Below are positions 44,339 to 58,300 of a DNA stretch of 64,000 nt, piece by piece. Numbering within the stretch: the stretch's first letter is position 1; each line of letters starts with the position of its first letter. A program made the position numbers and the translations under genes. The DNA comes from Arabidopsis thaliana (Eukaryota > Streptophyta > Magnoliopsida > Brassicales > Brassicaceae), in NCBI RefSeq assembly GCF_000001735.4, contig NC_003070.9, forward strand, positions 23,855,971-23,919,970. Direction: 5' to 3'. The notes below the pieces were generated by a model. The model saw nothing but the letters and a program-made list of their open reading frames with translations. It was not told where the DNA came from and ran no database searches.

Positions 44339-45986
44339 ATGGAGGTGAATCTCGTTTTGCTTCTGTGTATAGCTTTGATCTTCGTCGCTGATACTAAGGT
44401 AAACACTAAAATCCCTAAAAAAAAACTTCTGTATTTGATTTGGGGGAAAGCTCTGAGGTTTTACATCACTATCTATTGTTGAAATTAGGTTGATGGAGAG
44501 GCACAAGTTGTTGTCTCGAATTCGAATTTGACAGATACAAGATTTGGTGGTGGCTCTGAAAATGTTACTGATTCTTCTTCTAAGAGTATAATTACTATAG
44601 ATCATTCCAAAAACTCGACTAATGATGATGATACACAGTTGGGTGATGGATCTAAGATGATTGGTAGTGATAGTAGTAAGAGTGACCAAGGGAAGATAGC
44701 TAGTGATGAGAGTGATAAGGAAGAGGAGGAGGCTGTGAGCAAGAATTCTTCAAGGAAGAAACAAGGGTTTCATGGTGAGGAATGTGATCCATCTAATATG
44801 TGTATAGATGATGAACATGAGTTTTCCGCTTGTCTGCGAGTTCCGGGTAACGGTGAGTCTTTTGTTGAATCTCTCTATTTATTGTGTCTAAAACAGAGAT
44901 TCTTTTGGTTATTGGTTTTGAGCTTTGTTACTTCATTGCTCTTGTGTAGATGCTCCTCATCTCTCACTTTTGATTCAGAACAAAGGCAAAAGGGCTTTGA
45001 TTGTTACGATAACTGCTCCGGTTTTTGTTCGGTTAGAGAAAGATAAAGTCCAGCTTCTGCAAAACGAAGACATAAAGGTAATACCTATATGTTAGATAGC
45101 TCTATCTATTTCATTCTCTTTTGTTGGATTACACTGTATGATGCATTCAATGACTTTAATTCTGAAGAAGAGTCTAGGTCATTCTTATATATATATCTAA
45201 AGCCTGAAAGTTGATCATCAGATAGTGTTCAATCTTCGTTAACTCGTCTTTTATAATGTTGGTGTATTTGATGAGTAGAACGCTCTACTGGGTTTATAAT
45301 GCTATATTGCAACAGAAAACCTAGTCAATAGTGGCATAGTTTTTATGTGGAGATTATATCACAAGTTAAGACTTCATTTTTATAGAATGATTTTGCTAGT
45401 CTTGCAACGATGGATGATAGACCTATTAGTTTAAGATTGAGATGCTGCTACTTTCTATCTAAAAGCTTAAATTTTTTTGAAGGTGAAAGTTTCTATTAAG
45501 AAGGGAGGGTCCAACGATAGCGCAATCGTACTAGCTTCCAGTAAAGGACGTTGCAGGCTTGAATTAAAGGATTTGGCAGCAGCAGCACATGAAACAGAAA
45601 GCGATGATACAGTTTCTGTTTCTCGTCCTTCTATTCTCAATATCAGTTCGCGAACACTCATCGTCATCATCATGATCTCCTTCCTCGTACTCTCCCTTGT
45701 CATCATCCCGGTGATCATTCATGTTTACAAGAACAAGTCACGGGGAAACAACAAATACCAGAGGCTAGATATGGAATTGCCAGTCTCTAACCCCGCATTG
45801 GTGACAAAATCTGACCAAGAAAGTGGTGATGATGGATGGAACAATAACTGGGGAGATGATTGGGACGATGAAAATGGTGGTGGAGACGAAGAACAGCCGA
45901 ATACTCCGGTGTTACCACTCACACCGAGCCTCTCCTCTAGAGGGCTTGCTCCGAGAAGACTCAGTAAAGAAGGCTGGAAAGATTAG
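44339..45986 (+). CDS. At1g64385: type I single-pass membrane protein, unknown
   Basis: Four exons, 44339-44398, 44489-44852, 44950-45077 and 45483-45986, give 351 aa. Exon 1 codes for a signal peptide (MEVNLVLLLCIALIFVADT). Next comes an acidic Ser/Asn-rich region with N-glycosylation sites, then a Cys-bearing domain (EECDPSNMC ... FSACLRVPGN) and a beta-rich stretch (KRALIVTITAPVFVRLEKD). A single transmembrane segment is at about 242-265 (TLIVIIMISFLVLSLVIIPVI). The cytosolic tail holds a Trp/Asp cluster (GWNNNWGDDWDDEN), a possible sorting or adaptor motif. The topology predicts an endomembrane or plasma-membrane protein with a luminal domain. I do not recognise a function. Confidence 0.88.
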
Positions 45987-46966
45987 TTTCACTCTGCTTT
46001 CTCTTTGGTAATGCAATAGGAGAAAGACAAGGCAGAGGAAAGTAGTGAAGAGGAGGCAAAATCAATATCCCACTCATCGTAACATAGACTTTGTTTAGAC
46101 TTTGAATGAAATATTTTGCAACAGGTCGCTCTATTTTTTTTTTTATTTTTTTTTTTTGAAATCACGAGGTAATCCTATTAGTGGTTATGAGATATCTGTT
46201 AGTTAATTCTCAATACTTTCTTCCTCAAATCAAATATTTATTGAAACTCTGAAATTGATTGCTGAAAATGTAACCTTGTTGAGATATCAAAATTTGAGAA
46301 GATGTTCAAGTATATCGCAGCTGTGTTGGTCATGGAGACTTGTTCTGTTTTGTACATGACCCTGTTGATGATGGTGTTAACAATCTCTCCAAAAAAAAAA
46401 AAATCAACCTTCCTCCACCAAACTTTGTTAGCCCTAAATTTCATGGTACTGTTGTAAATAGGTTTTAGATCGAAATGAGTATAAATAGATTATTCCTAAT
46501 CTTTTATACGCATGGGCATTTGGGCCCTTTAAAGTTGATTTAGGCCTTTCATATTGTCAATATTATCATTTCATAGTGTTAGATCGAGATAACCCAATTT
46601 ACAACGATCTAAATTTTTTTGGCCCAAAAGCTAAATAAAATTACCAAAAATCTTAATCGAACCTAAACTCTTTAAAAATTATGATAGATTACTACAACCA
46701 AAACTTGAATTGAATCATGAGAATATTGTTAGAACGTTTTCAATCATGGAAAAAAAAGACACAAAAAGGTTACATTTGTATGGAACTCTCACGTAAATAA
46801 ACTGGGGCAATATTTGAATATTAATGAAACAAATCGGAAGTTAATAGTTACACTCAAGAGAGACAGGCCTAGACAATCAAAACAATCTCCCGGAGAATGT
46901 TAACGTCAAGCAAGGCGCCGCCAGAGACCACCACAAGGCACCGTTAAGCGACGTCGTCGCAAGGAT

Positions 46967-47031
46967 CACGTGGTGGGGACCCTTATTCGGCTGTCAGGTG
47001 GGGCACGTGCGTTCATGTGCATAATATAAAC
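46967..47031 (+). promoter_or_regulatory. promoter-like block: two G-boxes and a TATA box
   Basis: CACGTG is at 46967-46972 and 47004-47009, and TATAAAC at 47025-47031. The order and spacing fit a plus-strand core promoter with expected initiation near 47055. Confidence 0.4.
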
Positions 47032-47078
47032 ATCTTCGCCTTAAGAAGTCGACACGAGTTCTTGTTGTCTCACTGAAC

Positions 47079-47177
47079 ATGGAACGTTCGATGGAAACTC
47101 AGCGGTCGTGGGGCCTCAATTATTGGACGGTCCAGATCGATCACCCAACTTTTTTTCTCCTCGTGATCTCGGGATAG
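47079..47177 (+). CDS. candidate short ORF of 32 aa
   Basis: ATG at 47079 opens MERSMETQRSWGLNYW and ends at TAG 47175-47177 (32 aa). It is the first ATG after the promoter-like block at 46967-47031. No family recognised. It may be a peptide, a leader in a non-coding transcript, or chance. Confidence 0.2.
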   Translation: MERSMETQRSWGLNYWTVQIDHPTFFLLVISG

Positions 47178-50044
47178 TGTCGGTCAGTAAATTCCAAACC
47201 AGAAGCAATTACGTTATTACATTAACCGGTTCTAATTTTTAAACCAACCGACATACTTTGATTACCCTACGCCTCCACGTGCATTCTATTTGAAACCCGT
47301 TCATGTTTCATTTTTCTCTCGTAGTATTTAATTGCATGATTCTCCCGTGGCTATTAAACTACTTACTAACCAGTGATTCATCGCCGAATTGGCGACAATG
47401 TCGGTTTATGTACTGTTTGATATATCGGAAAAGTGTCATGTTAAACTAGTGAATGTTGCCAGCGAGAGTACGTTATTGAGCTTGAAATTTTTATACATGC
47501 TGCCAAATTAATCAGAACCAGCTAGTAATGTAATCATATATATGAATTATTATTGACAAGATTAATTATCTGGTGATCGTGTTAATTATGATCAACTCTT
47601 GTTTGTTATGTGAGTTAATGTGCAGAGTGGACGTGATTAGCTTAAAAAAGATTCTATCATTTATACCCTTTTTCTCACGTTTTAAAACTTTTTAGGTCAA
47701 CAAGATCAAAGTTAACTACGTATAGTGTAAATTTACTTGAGATCCATCAAATTCACTACTAAAGTCAGCCAAATACTCTCATTATTAAATCAGAGGTCAA
47801 CAAAATACTACATGCATGATCACTAACATCAGTGTAATAATGTACATAAATAGGTGTGTATTGTGTCGATAATTGATAAAGATCATTTTTTGTAAATACT
47901 TATGGTACTGACCAAAAAAATATCCGTTTCATTTTTAATGTAATCTTGGTAGTGCCCACCTTTAGATCCTGATTTGATATATATTTATGTCAAAGCATAT
48001 GTGGATGTCTTTATCACAAATACCAAAATGAATTATATATTTATTTCTGTTTAGTTGTTTTACTGAAAATCACCAATTGATTAAAAAAAATAGTATATAC
48101 TGAAAATCACCAATCATATAGACTCCATTCCATATCATTCAATTTTGAATTGTGACATATTGACTGCCTTACATAAACAAATACGATGTCATTACTGAAT
48201 AAACTTAGATAACCCATAAGTTAAATGATTAAAATTAACAATGACTGGTATGTCATAAAAATAACAACATACTAAAATGATGGAATATTCATAACAATAA
48301 ATAAATTTTCTAATAAATAATTATAAATTATAATATAGTTTTGATAAATATGTTAGTATTGGTTTTGATAAATTCTTTGTTCAAGTGAACAAATGGCTCC
48401 ATGTGAATTGGGAATAGTACTATTGATATGAGGAAGCTTCCGATTAAGCTGGAGGATCTCTCAAACAAAAGTTAATGAATTCTCAAACGAGTGTGACTGT
48501 TAGCTTGTTAACGACTACGGGTATAGGTTAGTCCTTTTCTGTACTATGTAATTGTAAACTATGATTATGGGTAAAACTTCAAAATCGATAGGTCGAGACT
48601 CGAGAGCTTCCATTTATAGGTGTGAAATAGATTGTGAGTTCCCATTGTTTTGTAACCTCAAACTCAATTGACCAAAACAACCTGCGATCAGGTAGCCTCC
48701 GCAAAGATGTAAACCACGGTCTCTCATTCTCTTATCTTCTTGTTTTTTCATTAGAAGAAATCGATTCTTGTCAAAGACCAAAGGTAAACGTTTTAAAGTT
48801 AGAGTAACCTTTCTAATTGTGCGATTCGAACAACATCATAACGAAATAGATGCATGTATAACTAATTAATTATATATTGATATATGTATAAATGAAAACC
48901 AAAACATGTATTAGAATGCAACGAATGTTTTCTATCATTAAAAGCCTTCTGAATTTTCCAAAATTATGCAAGTGTCATGAAACAACTAACGATAATTAGA
49001 AAAACTGTAAAAAATAAAAAATAGAAAAAGGTAAGGAACGAGAAAGATAGAGACTTATGTTTATTCCGTGATTGACTCATAGTTCACGTAGTACTGGTAC
49101 TAATCTACCTTGATATACGCTCAGTCGCAACTAGTACTTATATATGTTTTTTTAAGAATGCAATCATAAAAACTAAAGTATTTCTCAACTGAGTGACATT
49201 TGAATATGGTACGATACGTAGTAGTCCATGCTTCAATTGCGGCAATCACAACCTCTTTTTCATATTATTTTTTTGACATATACTTTATGGAAACATGTGA
49301 TTATATGTATCTTTCTTTCTTTTTTTAAAAAGACGTAAATATTCTACAATATGGACAAAATTAGGTATAAAATCGGTCTGCCGCAGTAGGACACTATCAC
49401 AGATTTTTAGAATGATAAAGTCATTAAATAATAACCCAACCATTTTATACAAGTTATGTGATTATATAGGCATAATTTATATAGCTGGTTGTACTAGCTT
49501 ATATTTTAGTCGAAAACAATACATATTACTCTAAAGAGATTGACAAATATAACAATGAGAAATGAGAAATTTCTAGGAATGAGTTCCCCGCAGATCGTGG
49601 ATGGAGAAAAGCTGGAAGATCAAGCCTTAAACTCTAAGGGACATGCTCCCATTAACCCGTGGACCCATTGTTATACCAAAATAGATATTTATTGCGTTTG
49701 GGCCGTTTCAAACGCATGACATACCCTTATACCGCTACTTTCAACTGTCCAAATGCATTTTAACGGCTTTACACAATAATATTCGCTTACCGTAAAGTTA
49801 AAGCGTTTATTCACATGCATGGTAATTCAAGGTATCTAATGTTACAAATCTGGTTCCAAAAATTGATTGTATATACACTGCTTTGCCTAAGCTTGTGAGT
49901 ATTCTTTATGGCAGGTTAATTAATATAAAGAGCTAATTAGCTAATGTAAAAGAAAATGAAAACAAAATGAAAAGAAAAATGAAAAGAATGGGAACAGTGT
50001 GACAAAATACACACAACATCGAAATCGTAAGAAATCTTTGTAGG

Positions 50045-50070
50045 GACACGTGTCTTTTGCTTCGCACGTG
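50045..50070. promoter_or_regulatory. G-box pair
   Basis: Palindromic GACACGTGTC (50045-50054) and a second CACGTG at 50065-50070, with centres 18 bp apart. They could bind bZIP or bHLH factors. No gene is close downstream. Confidence 0.4.
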
Positions 50071-51195
50071 TGAAGTCGTGTGGGCCTCAAAAGTCCTTGC
50101 GCGGTAGTTATATGTTACGCGTGGAGAAACCTCTCACCTAAACATATTTTAGTATCACTTTGTCTGTCTCCAAATTTATTAAAAATCGCTAAAGAAATGG
50201 TAATTTAGTAATGTAATTATTTGTTTTCCCCAATAATTTGATAATTTGGAATTGCATGCGGGTTATATGCTCGTATAGCTGGGGACCTCTCTTATTATCG
50301 TTGTTAGTTTCACAATATAAAAGTTAAAGGGAGATGATTCTAAAGAAATGATTTATCAACTACTGCATTTGGTGATGCGAAATCAAGTGATCTCGAGTCG
50401 TTGACCATCTGAGGTTTATGCGTATTGAACTAGCTAGAATCGTTACGTGAGTTGGTTTAGAATCCAATTTAGGTTTGGTTCTTTGCGTAAATCTAACATG
50501 GTTTTGCAAGAAGGAACATCATCTTCAAAAGGAGGGTCATCAGTTTTTAGGTGGATATTATAGATCATACTCTCCATTTGGACCCCAAAAAAAAACCCCA
50601 TTGTAACCATTTATTTACACTCTAGTAGTCTAGTTGATCCCCAACGATTAAAATAAACAAGAACTACATGATGAGAACACCTAAAAATTCTGCATGAATA
50701 ATTGCCATTTTTAATTGGTAACAAAGTAAACAGTTGTCTAACTAATGTGGATCGATTATAATAAGAAAACTTAGTATTATCATTGGTAACAGTGATACAA
50801 TATAGTTTATTATCAGAGTTTGTAACTTAATAGTAGTTCATACTTGTTACCGTTATGTTATCACCTTGTTCAAATCATGGGAAATTTGTGTATGATATAG
50901 ATGGAAAAATACTAGCTACTTTTTGATATTTGAAGTGATCCAATTAATAAAATATTTCCCACTTCGCACCATGACTTTTGATTGCATACGTGAATGTCAA
51001 ACCTAATAAAGTAGTAATAAAAAGTGATCACTAAATGCTACTAATTTATTTACTGGAAATAAATTTATTTTTTCTTCTATGTTTAGACTTTTTTTTTAGA
51101 GATGCTTTTAACATTCACCTACTTACCTATTTTCGCTACATTTTTTCATAAACGATCTTAAAAAAAAAAAAAAAAAACGATCCATGTAAGTCTTA

Positions 51196-51358
51196 GGCTG
51201 TGAATGGTGACCAAAACCGTACCTAAAACCGTACCGCAACAGTGCTATAACAGTATCAAAATCTCTACATATACATATATATATCTATGTATTTTTGTGA
51301 CTATTTGAATTGCACCGCACTTCTCCCGCACCGCAAAACGCAGTCACCATTCGGAGCC
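51196..51358. mobile_element. PIF/Harbinger-like MITE, 163 bp
   Basis: Terminal inverted repeats GGCTGTGAATGGTGAC and its inverse complement near 51343-51358 (two mismatches) are flanked by TTA on both sides (51193-51195, 51359-51361), the target duplication typical of Harbinger elements. Interior AT-rich, with CCGCA-type repeats near both ends. Confidence 0.7.
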
Positions 51359-54300
51359 TTAATTTCCCTAACAATTCTTTTTGTCACCAACATTACCTTA
51401 GCCTTAAGTTTGCATTAAATAAAATAGGTACTATATTGTTTCAAATTGCAAGTAAGTAGTAACTCACATGAATTGTTGTATTACTCTTCAATGTTCTCGT
51501 AAAGCTATGATCAATGTCGTTATATATCTTAATCAGAGATCACTAATCAGTTCATGATATTTTACAAATGAATTTTGATGGGAAAATGGTTTTCAGTTGC
51601 TAAACGAAAATTTTAGAAAAACCTCAAAGTTTTTTACGACAGAATTTCAAACCTTATAAAGTAGAAATACAAGACTTAACAACAAATGATTTGATGCATA
51701 TGTTTTTGTAGTAATTAACAAAACAGTCGGATTTAAAAACAAAAATTAATCAAAACAAAGAAATTAAGCAGAAGTAACTTCTCCAACTTGAATTACTTGC
51801 CTTAATATATGACATGTAATGTATGCCTTACGTATTATCATGGACATACACATGTACATGTCGTTATTATATATGTTTTACACATTTCTAAATTAGACGA
51901 AAATACAACTCAGATTTTTTATTCCATTGATACAACTCAGAATTGCTGTTTGGCAGCTACAATCTATCCAACGCACAGAAATAGAGTTGAGTGCAAACTA
52001 ATCTCACTTCACTTGAAACTTCAGCAAATTTCTATTATTTAAACGTTGTTCGTTTCTACATTAATTACTTTTCTATATGACCAGCGGAAAATAAACTATA
52101 TATATAAGACCGTTCGTGTGTGTAATACAATTTGACATGTCAAATATCTCGGTCCACTGTGTTGAAAGTTTTAACCAAACAATTTCTTACTAAACTCTAA
52201 ACCAGTAGATATACGTAGAAGAAGACTGAAGTCACATTGAAATTCTTTAAAAATCTGATGTAAATGCATAAGCGAATAATCGACTCTTGGACACCATAAA
52301 TGAGTTTACTCTCTCCATTTTTTTTTTTTTTAAATACCAGCTTTAGTTAATAGTGAAGTTAACAATGATAAAATAAAGCAAACAAATAAAACAATATTTG
52401 TTGTCATTGATGACATTCCAATGGGAACTATACCCTATTTTTTTTGGGTCAAATATAGAGTCAGAGTTAAAAACCAGACAACGGCTTTTCGTTTTGGGCT
52501 TTTTGACTGTTGATGGTTGAAGGATGTGTCACATGACCCCGACTAACAATCTTAAACTACACGTATTCATGGCACTCCATCGAGAGATCGAGTGGTCCTT
52601 TTTTTTTTCTTTTTTTTTTCTTTCACCCATTCAGTTAAAAAATAATACATTTTTACTGTTGTTAGTTATTCTAATTGGTTGGGAAGTACAAAGAGTGGGA
52701 CCTATGACCAAAAACGATCACCTGAGTGGAAAGGTGCCGTGACCGTGACTCAACCGGCGACACTCGGTCTAAACCGGAGCTTTTGCCTCTTCTTACGTGT
52801 CAGTTTACTTTTTAATTAAAACAATTTTAAAATAGCATTAGCAGATCAAAGATACTAGGTTTTTTTTAGTAAAATAAACTTATTTATTTTTTGATTAAAT
52901 AAACTAAAAGATAAGATGATTATATATGGTCAAAAGAAAAAAGCAAACCTGGAGAAATTTCATTTATAAAACAAAACAAAAGAATTGAGATAAAGTGAAG
53001 AATTAGGAAGAAAAAAAGAAGGGGTAAAGTTGTAAATAAAATGATTCGGCGGGAGGCCGTTGATTGCGGTTGGGAATAAAGCCATCTGACAAGGAGGCTT
53101 GTCCGTTTTGACCCCCCCCCATCCCTTTCTTCCTTTGTCTTTTTTCTTCTTCTTGTAATATACCTACGTATACGACTAATTCTAAACTATTTTCTTATGT
53201 TAAGATTAAACGTGATTAGTTTAGATTTCGATTTACTTATTACTTGTTCTGTTTAGACAAAATAGTAATAAAAAAAAAAGATCTTAATTTTTGCTCTAAT
53301 TTGTAGGCCATCTTTGGTTCATTTTTTTTTCCACTGGAATTGTAGATTATATTGATGAAATAAGGACTGAATACAATAGCCGGCAAGGCAATAAACCTTC
53401 CAAAAACATAAGCCGGCGAGTACAAGCCATTTTCGGTTCATTTGTAACATCAAAATTTGAAATATATATATATATATTTTTTGAAGTGTATTTTATTTTA
53501 GATACATGAAAAATCAAGTCATTTGTAACAATCAAAATTTTAAACCAGTTGAATAGCTAAGTTGAAATCTTTTATTTCTTCTACAAGGTTCAGTTGTAGT
53601 TTCTATTTTGTTAACTTGTATCGTCGTAAATAATAATACTAAAGGAAAGTGAAACTGGAATAATAAATAGAAGAAGAAGAGTGTTAGTTGTCGGTTTGTC
53701 GGGTTAACCACTTAGATGGTTCGCAGAAAACCAGATGTCAAAGCCGCTCGTCAACGTGTTTTCTGTTTTTTTTTTTCTTTTCTTCTTTTTTTTTTACTCT
53801 TAAATGTTGTTTGCCTTTGCCATTGTCATCTTGGCATGAGTTTCCGTAATTTAGTATGCACATTACTCTAAAGTTCATCTTACTATATTGTATGATTTCG
53901 CAAAATCCGGACTCTTGATCTATAAAAGATCCCTCTAGTCCCCTAACCATCGTTTCTATACATCCCATTTACTTGTTATAAACCAGAAACAATGAAGTAT
54001 TTTTTGTTCAATGCGAAGAACATATGAGCAAAACATCATTAGAAAAAAGAGTACAGACTAATGCCATTTTACTCTTTTTCTACTTTTCACGATGGTACAA
54101 ATTATATCAAGGATAATACACTATATAAAATCAAACTATTACTAATACACTTTACTGATGAAACAAAAAAAAAAAAAATATCACAAAAAAAGGACGTTAA
54201 AGTTTTAGATCCAACCTCTTCTTTTTATGACATATCGAAAACAAGAAAAATTATACCAAATTACTATTATTATGGTGTTATACTTCAAACATACTATTTT

Positions 54301-55190
54301 TATTTCTAAAATGCACTAGTTTTCAATATTTTGAAAAGTGCTAAAAATTTGAAAACAAATGGAGCGTGTTAATCTTAAAATTATATAAGGTTCGTGGCAT
54401 TTTAAAATTCTTAAAAATAAGACCTAGCAATGAAATGTTACGTTCACATTAAGGGGTATTAAGGAGAATTGACACAAAGGCGAACAAATTCAGTTAGTAG
54501 GAAATTACCTTTTTCACCTTTTTTTGTGTGTGTTGCCTCAAAAACTCCTCAGTCTTCATACTTACCATATAACGCCTTGATGATAGTATTAGATTAATTT
54601 TAATCAAACCATTAATATTACCTTTACTAATAACAAAACTCGTTTTAGTAATACTATTACTTTATGTGAATGTAAACACATTCATTTACCACCTTGCCGC
54701 CCCTATGTGAAAAGAAAGATTCATGGGAACACTCACATGACTTTGTTCCTTTTCATTTTTTCTTCATAACTAATAAATTATTATTTCTTCCAAAATATTG
54801 TTGTAATTACTCTGAGTTCCTACAAAAAGCAATTAACTAACATTAATAAAAATAATAGAATAATTGTTTTTGTAATTAATTTATGATTAATGCGGAAGTC
54901 ACAATTTTCCACCTGATTAATTAACAAAATTTTCTATCAAAGAAAAATCTTTGTCTTAAACGTATACATAGATGATGTACATTTCAAAATTTCGACCAAC
55001 ACTTAAAACACGAAATAAAAAAAGTACTCACTTGATAATCATACTCAATAATAATAAAATCAAAAGGAAATGTGAATAATAAAACATAATAATGAATGAA
55101 AAGGAAATTAAATTATCATTAAATGAAAGCTAACTGTCAAAAATTTCTGTCTCTTGGTACCTTCCTGCTTTCTCCTTCCTCTCATTTCCA

Positions 55191-55197
55191 TATAAAG
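55191..55197 (+). promoter_or_regulatory. TATA box of GH9C2
   Basis: TATAAAG at 55191-55197, about 160 bp before the ATG at 55359, followed by a CT-rich leader. Confidence 0.6.
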
Positions 55198-55358
55198 ATC
55201 ACTTAAGCTCGTCTCTTCGTCTTCACAAATCACCAATCCATCTTCTTCTTCTTCCTCTCTCCTTCTCCGGCCACTTTCCTCACTCTCTGCTCTCCCTATA
55301 TCAGCGCTTTTTAGCTGATCCTCTCTCCGGCATTTCTCTCTCTCTCTTTTTTTTAGCC

Positions 55359-58300
55359 ATGGAGAAATTTGCGCCTGTCGCTGCTCTGTTACTGCTTCTT
55401 CTCTGTTTTCCGGTAGCTTTCTCCGGTCATGATTATGGTCAAGCTCTTTCCAAGAGTCTTCTCTTCTTCGAAGCTCAGAGATCTGGTGTTCTTCCTCGTA
55501 ACCAAAGAGTCACTTGGCGCTCTCACTCCGGTCTCACCGACGGCAAATCAAGCGGCGTATGTCTCTCCCTCTCTGTCTCTCTCTTTCTAGATTTTGTTTC
55601 CGACATTGTTGCTCTGTTTTCCACTTGATTTTGAGTTTATTCAGACAACATTTCAGTAAATTAGCTATAGATCTGTTTTCCGTTCAGACAACGTCGTCAC
55701 CAACATTGTTCGTGTTTCATACAGTACTAACTAGAATCTTTTGTGTTGATCAGGTGAATCTGGTCGGAGGTTACTACGACGCCGGAGACAATGTGAAATT
55801 TGGATTACCGATGGCTTTCACGGTGACGATGATGGCGTGGAGTGTGATTGAGTACGGGAATCAATTACAAGCCAACGGCGAGCTTGGAAACTCCATTGAC
55901 GCCATTAAATGGGGTACTGATTATTTCATCAAAGCCCATCCTGAGCCCAACGTCCTTTACGGCGAGGTTTAATACTGACTATATTTTAATTAATAAATAC
56001 TATTTAATTTATTAATACTGTTAATTAATGATTACAAAACTGAAATTGAGTTTTGATGATTTTAATTTAATTTTTGCAATTTTTTTTTAGGTTGGAGATG
56101 GCAACACCGACCATTACTGTTGGCAGAGACCGGAAGAAATGACGACGGACCGGAAAGCTTACAGGATAGATCCGAGTAATCCCGGGTCGGATCTTGCCGG
56201 AGAAACAGCAGCCGCCATGGCCGCCGCATCAATTGTTTTCCGCCGATCTAACCCTGTTTACTCTAGGCTACTACTCACTCACGCCTATCAGGTAAAAAAC
56301 TTTTTATTTCCGGCGCCTTTTTACTACTATTGAGGAAGCTTACGTTAGCATAAAGTGTGGGTATATTTAATTACTACAGGCAGTTACGTTTAAGAAGTCG
56401 CAGACACGTTATTATTGCACTGCAGAACTCAGTAGAAACTCACTTAAATGTCATTTTCCGTGCACGTTAGGCGTTTATTTTTTTGAAGGCGTCATTTAGT
56501 ATTAACGTGATAATGACAAATCTGATAATTATGTTTACCTGAAATTGTTCTTTTGTTTTCATTCTGATTGCAAATTCTTTTTTATAAAAAAGCTTTTAAA
56601 ATAGAAAGTTTTCTGAGATTTGCTTTAGTTATATGAGTCATCAGGAGTTTAGCTAATTTGATATTCCAACTGTTTTTTTGGATGTAGAATTTAATTTTAA
56701 ACACAGTGGCTTACTAATTTAACCATCCAAACGGCGTCGTTTCCTTGATCTTGTAATGACGTCGTTCTCCGTCCATCACGGGTTTTTTGTGTTGTGACTG
56801 AACAGATCTTGTTATGATCTCAGCCGTTCAATCTTAAATTTCTATTTTTGTTGTTTTTAATTAAAAAAAGTTACGCACGTGCCTTGGGCTGTCGGTGCTT
56901 AAACTGTGTAACTAACTTTCTCCAATTTAACCTCTTTTCTTGAACAATATAACGAAAACGCCACTCCCCACCCAAAACTTGTAAACTAACCTTGTCTTTA
57001 ATGTTTTACTACGGATTTGCCACCCTAATTCCATTTTTTGTTTGGTTACAGTTGTTTGATTTCGCCGACAAATACAGAGGAAAATACGACAGCAGTATCA
57101 CTGTTGCCCAGAAATACTACCGATCCGTCAGCGGTTACAATGTAAGATCCCACAGGTTTTGTAATCTGAGATTAAAATTAAGTGCTTTATCAATTGTTCC
57201 GATGTCTGAAACTGTTCTTAATTTCAATGATCAGGACGAGTTATTGTGGGCCGCTGCGTGGCTATACCAAGCTTCGAACAATCAGTTCTACTTGGACTAC
57301 TTGGGTCGCAACGGTGACGCCATGGGTGGTACCGGTTGGTCCATGACTGAGTTTGGTTGGGACGTTAAGTACGCTGGTGTTCAAACCCTTGTTGCCAAGG
57401 TTAGTATTAGTAGCGTAACCCAATTTTTGAATTTTGTGGTTAACCGGTTTTGACAATCTTGGTTTGATACTAAACCGGTTATTTTGTTTCTTTCTTTGAC
57501 AGTTTTTGATGCAAGGCAAAGCAGGACGTCACGCACCTGTGTTCAGGAAGTATCAAGAGAAAGCTGATTCCTTTATGTGTTCCTTGTTGGGTAAAAGCTC
57601 GAGGAACATTCAGAAGACACCAGGTGGTTTGATTTTCAGACAACGTTGGAACAATATGCAGTTTGTCACAAGCGCTTCCTTCTTGACCACGGTTTACTCA
57701 GATTACCTAACTTCTTCTCGAAGCAACTTGAGATGTGCCGCGGGAAATGTCGCACCTTCGCAGCTTCTTTCCTTTGCTAAATCTCAGGTGGATTATATTC
57801 TTGGAGATAACCCGAGAGCTACCAGCTACATGGTTGGTTATGGTAACAATTTCCCTCAGAGAGTTCACCACAGAGGCTCTTCCATCGTCTCTGTCAAGGT
57901 GGACCGTACATTTGTCACCTGCCGAGGTGGATATGCCACTTGGTTCAGCCGTAAAGGCAGTGACCCGAACCTTCTCACTGGTGCTATTGTCGGTGGCCCT
58001 GATGCTTACGACAATTTCGCTGACAGGAGAGATAACTATGAGCAGACTGAGCCTGCTACTTACAACAATGCACCACTCCTTGGTGTTCTTGCTCGTCTCA
58101 GCAGTGGTCATTCCGGTTATAGCCAGTTTCTTCCAGGTTTGAGTCTGATATTCTAAACCATTCCAATGTCATTGAGGAGAAGTTTGAAACTCAAAGTAGT
58201 TTACTTATCTTGTTGTTGGTTCACTGCAGTGGTTCCTGCTCCTGTTGTCCGAAGACCAATGCCTATTCGTAGACCGAAAGTGACTACTCCAGTCCGAGGT

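Larger units (their letters stand above)
45987..55190. other. 9-kb gene-poor intergenic region
   Basis: No gene I can support. Contents: 3' flank of the membrane protein gene; a GC-rich, G-box-bearing island at 46890-47180 with a short ORF; G-box pair at 50045-50070; a Harbinger-like MITE at 51196-51358; a run of nine C at 53113-53121; poly-A and poly-T tracts. ORFs such as 51809-52042 and 54061-54309 are low-complexity. The right part is the GH9C2 promoter. Confidence 0.5.

Noticed and set aside
44333..44689. 118-codon antisense ORF at the start of the membrane protein gene
   Set aside because: Overlaps the validated exons and intron of the plus-strand gene; no promoter or family signal.
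53113..53121. Run of nine C
   Set aside because: Unusual in AT-rich DNA but only a simple homopolymer, without further structure.
57707..58142. ORFs of 134 (minus) and 135 (plus) codons within GH9C2 exon 6
   Set aside because: Alternative-frame shadows of the long catalytic exon.
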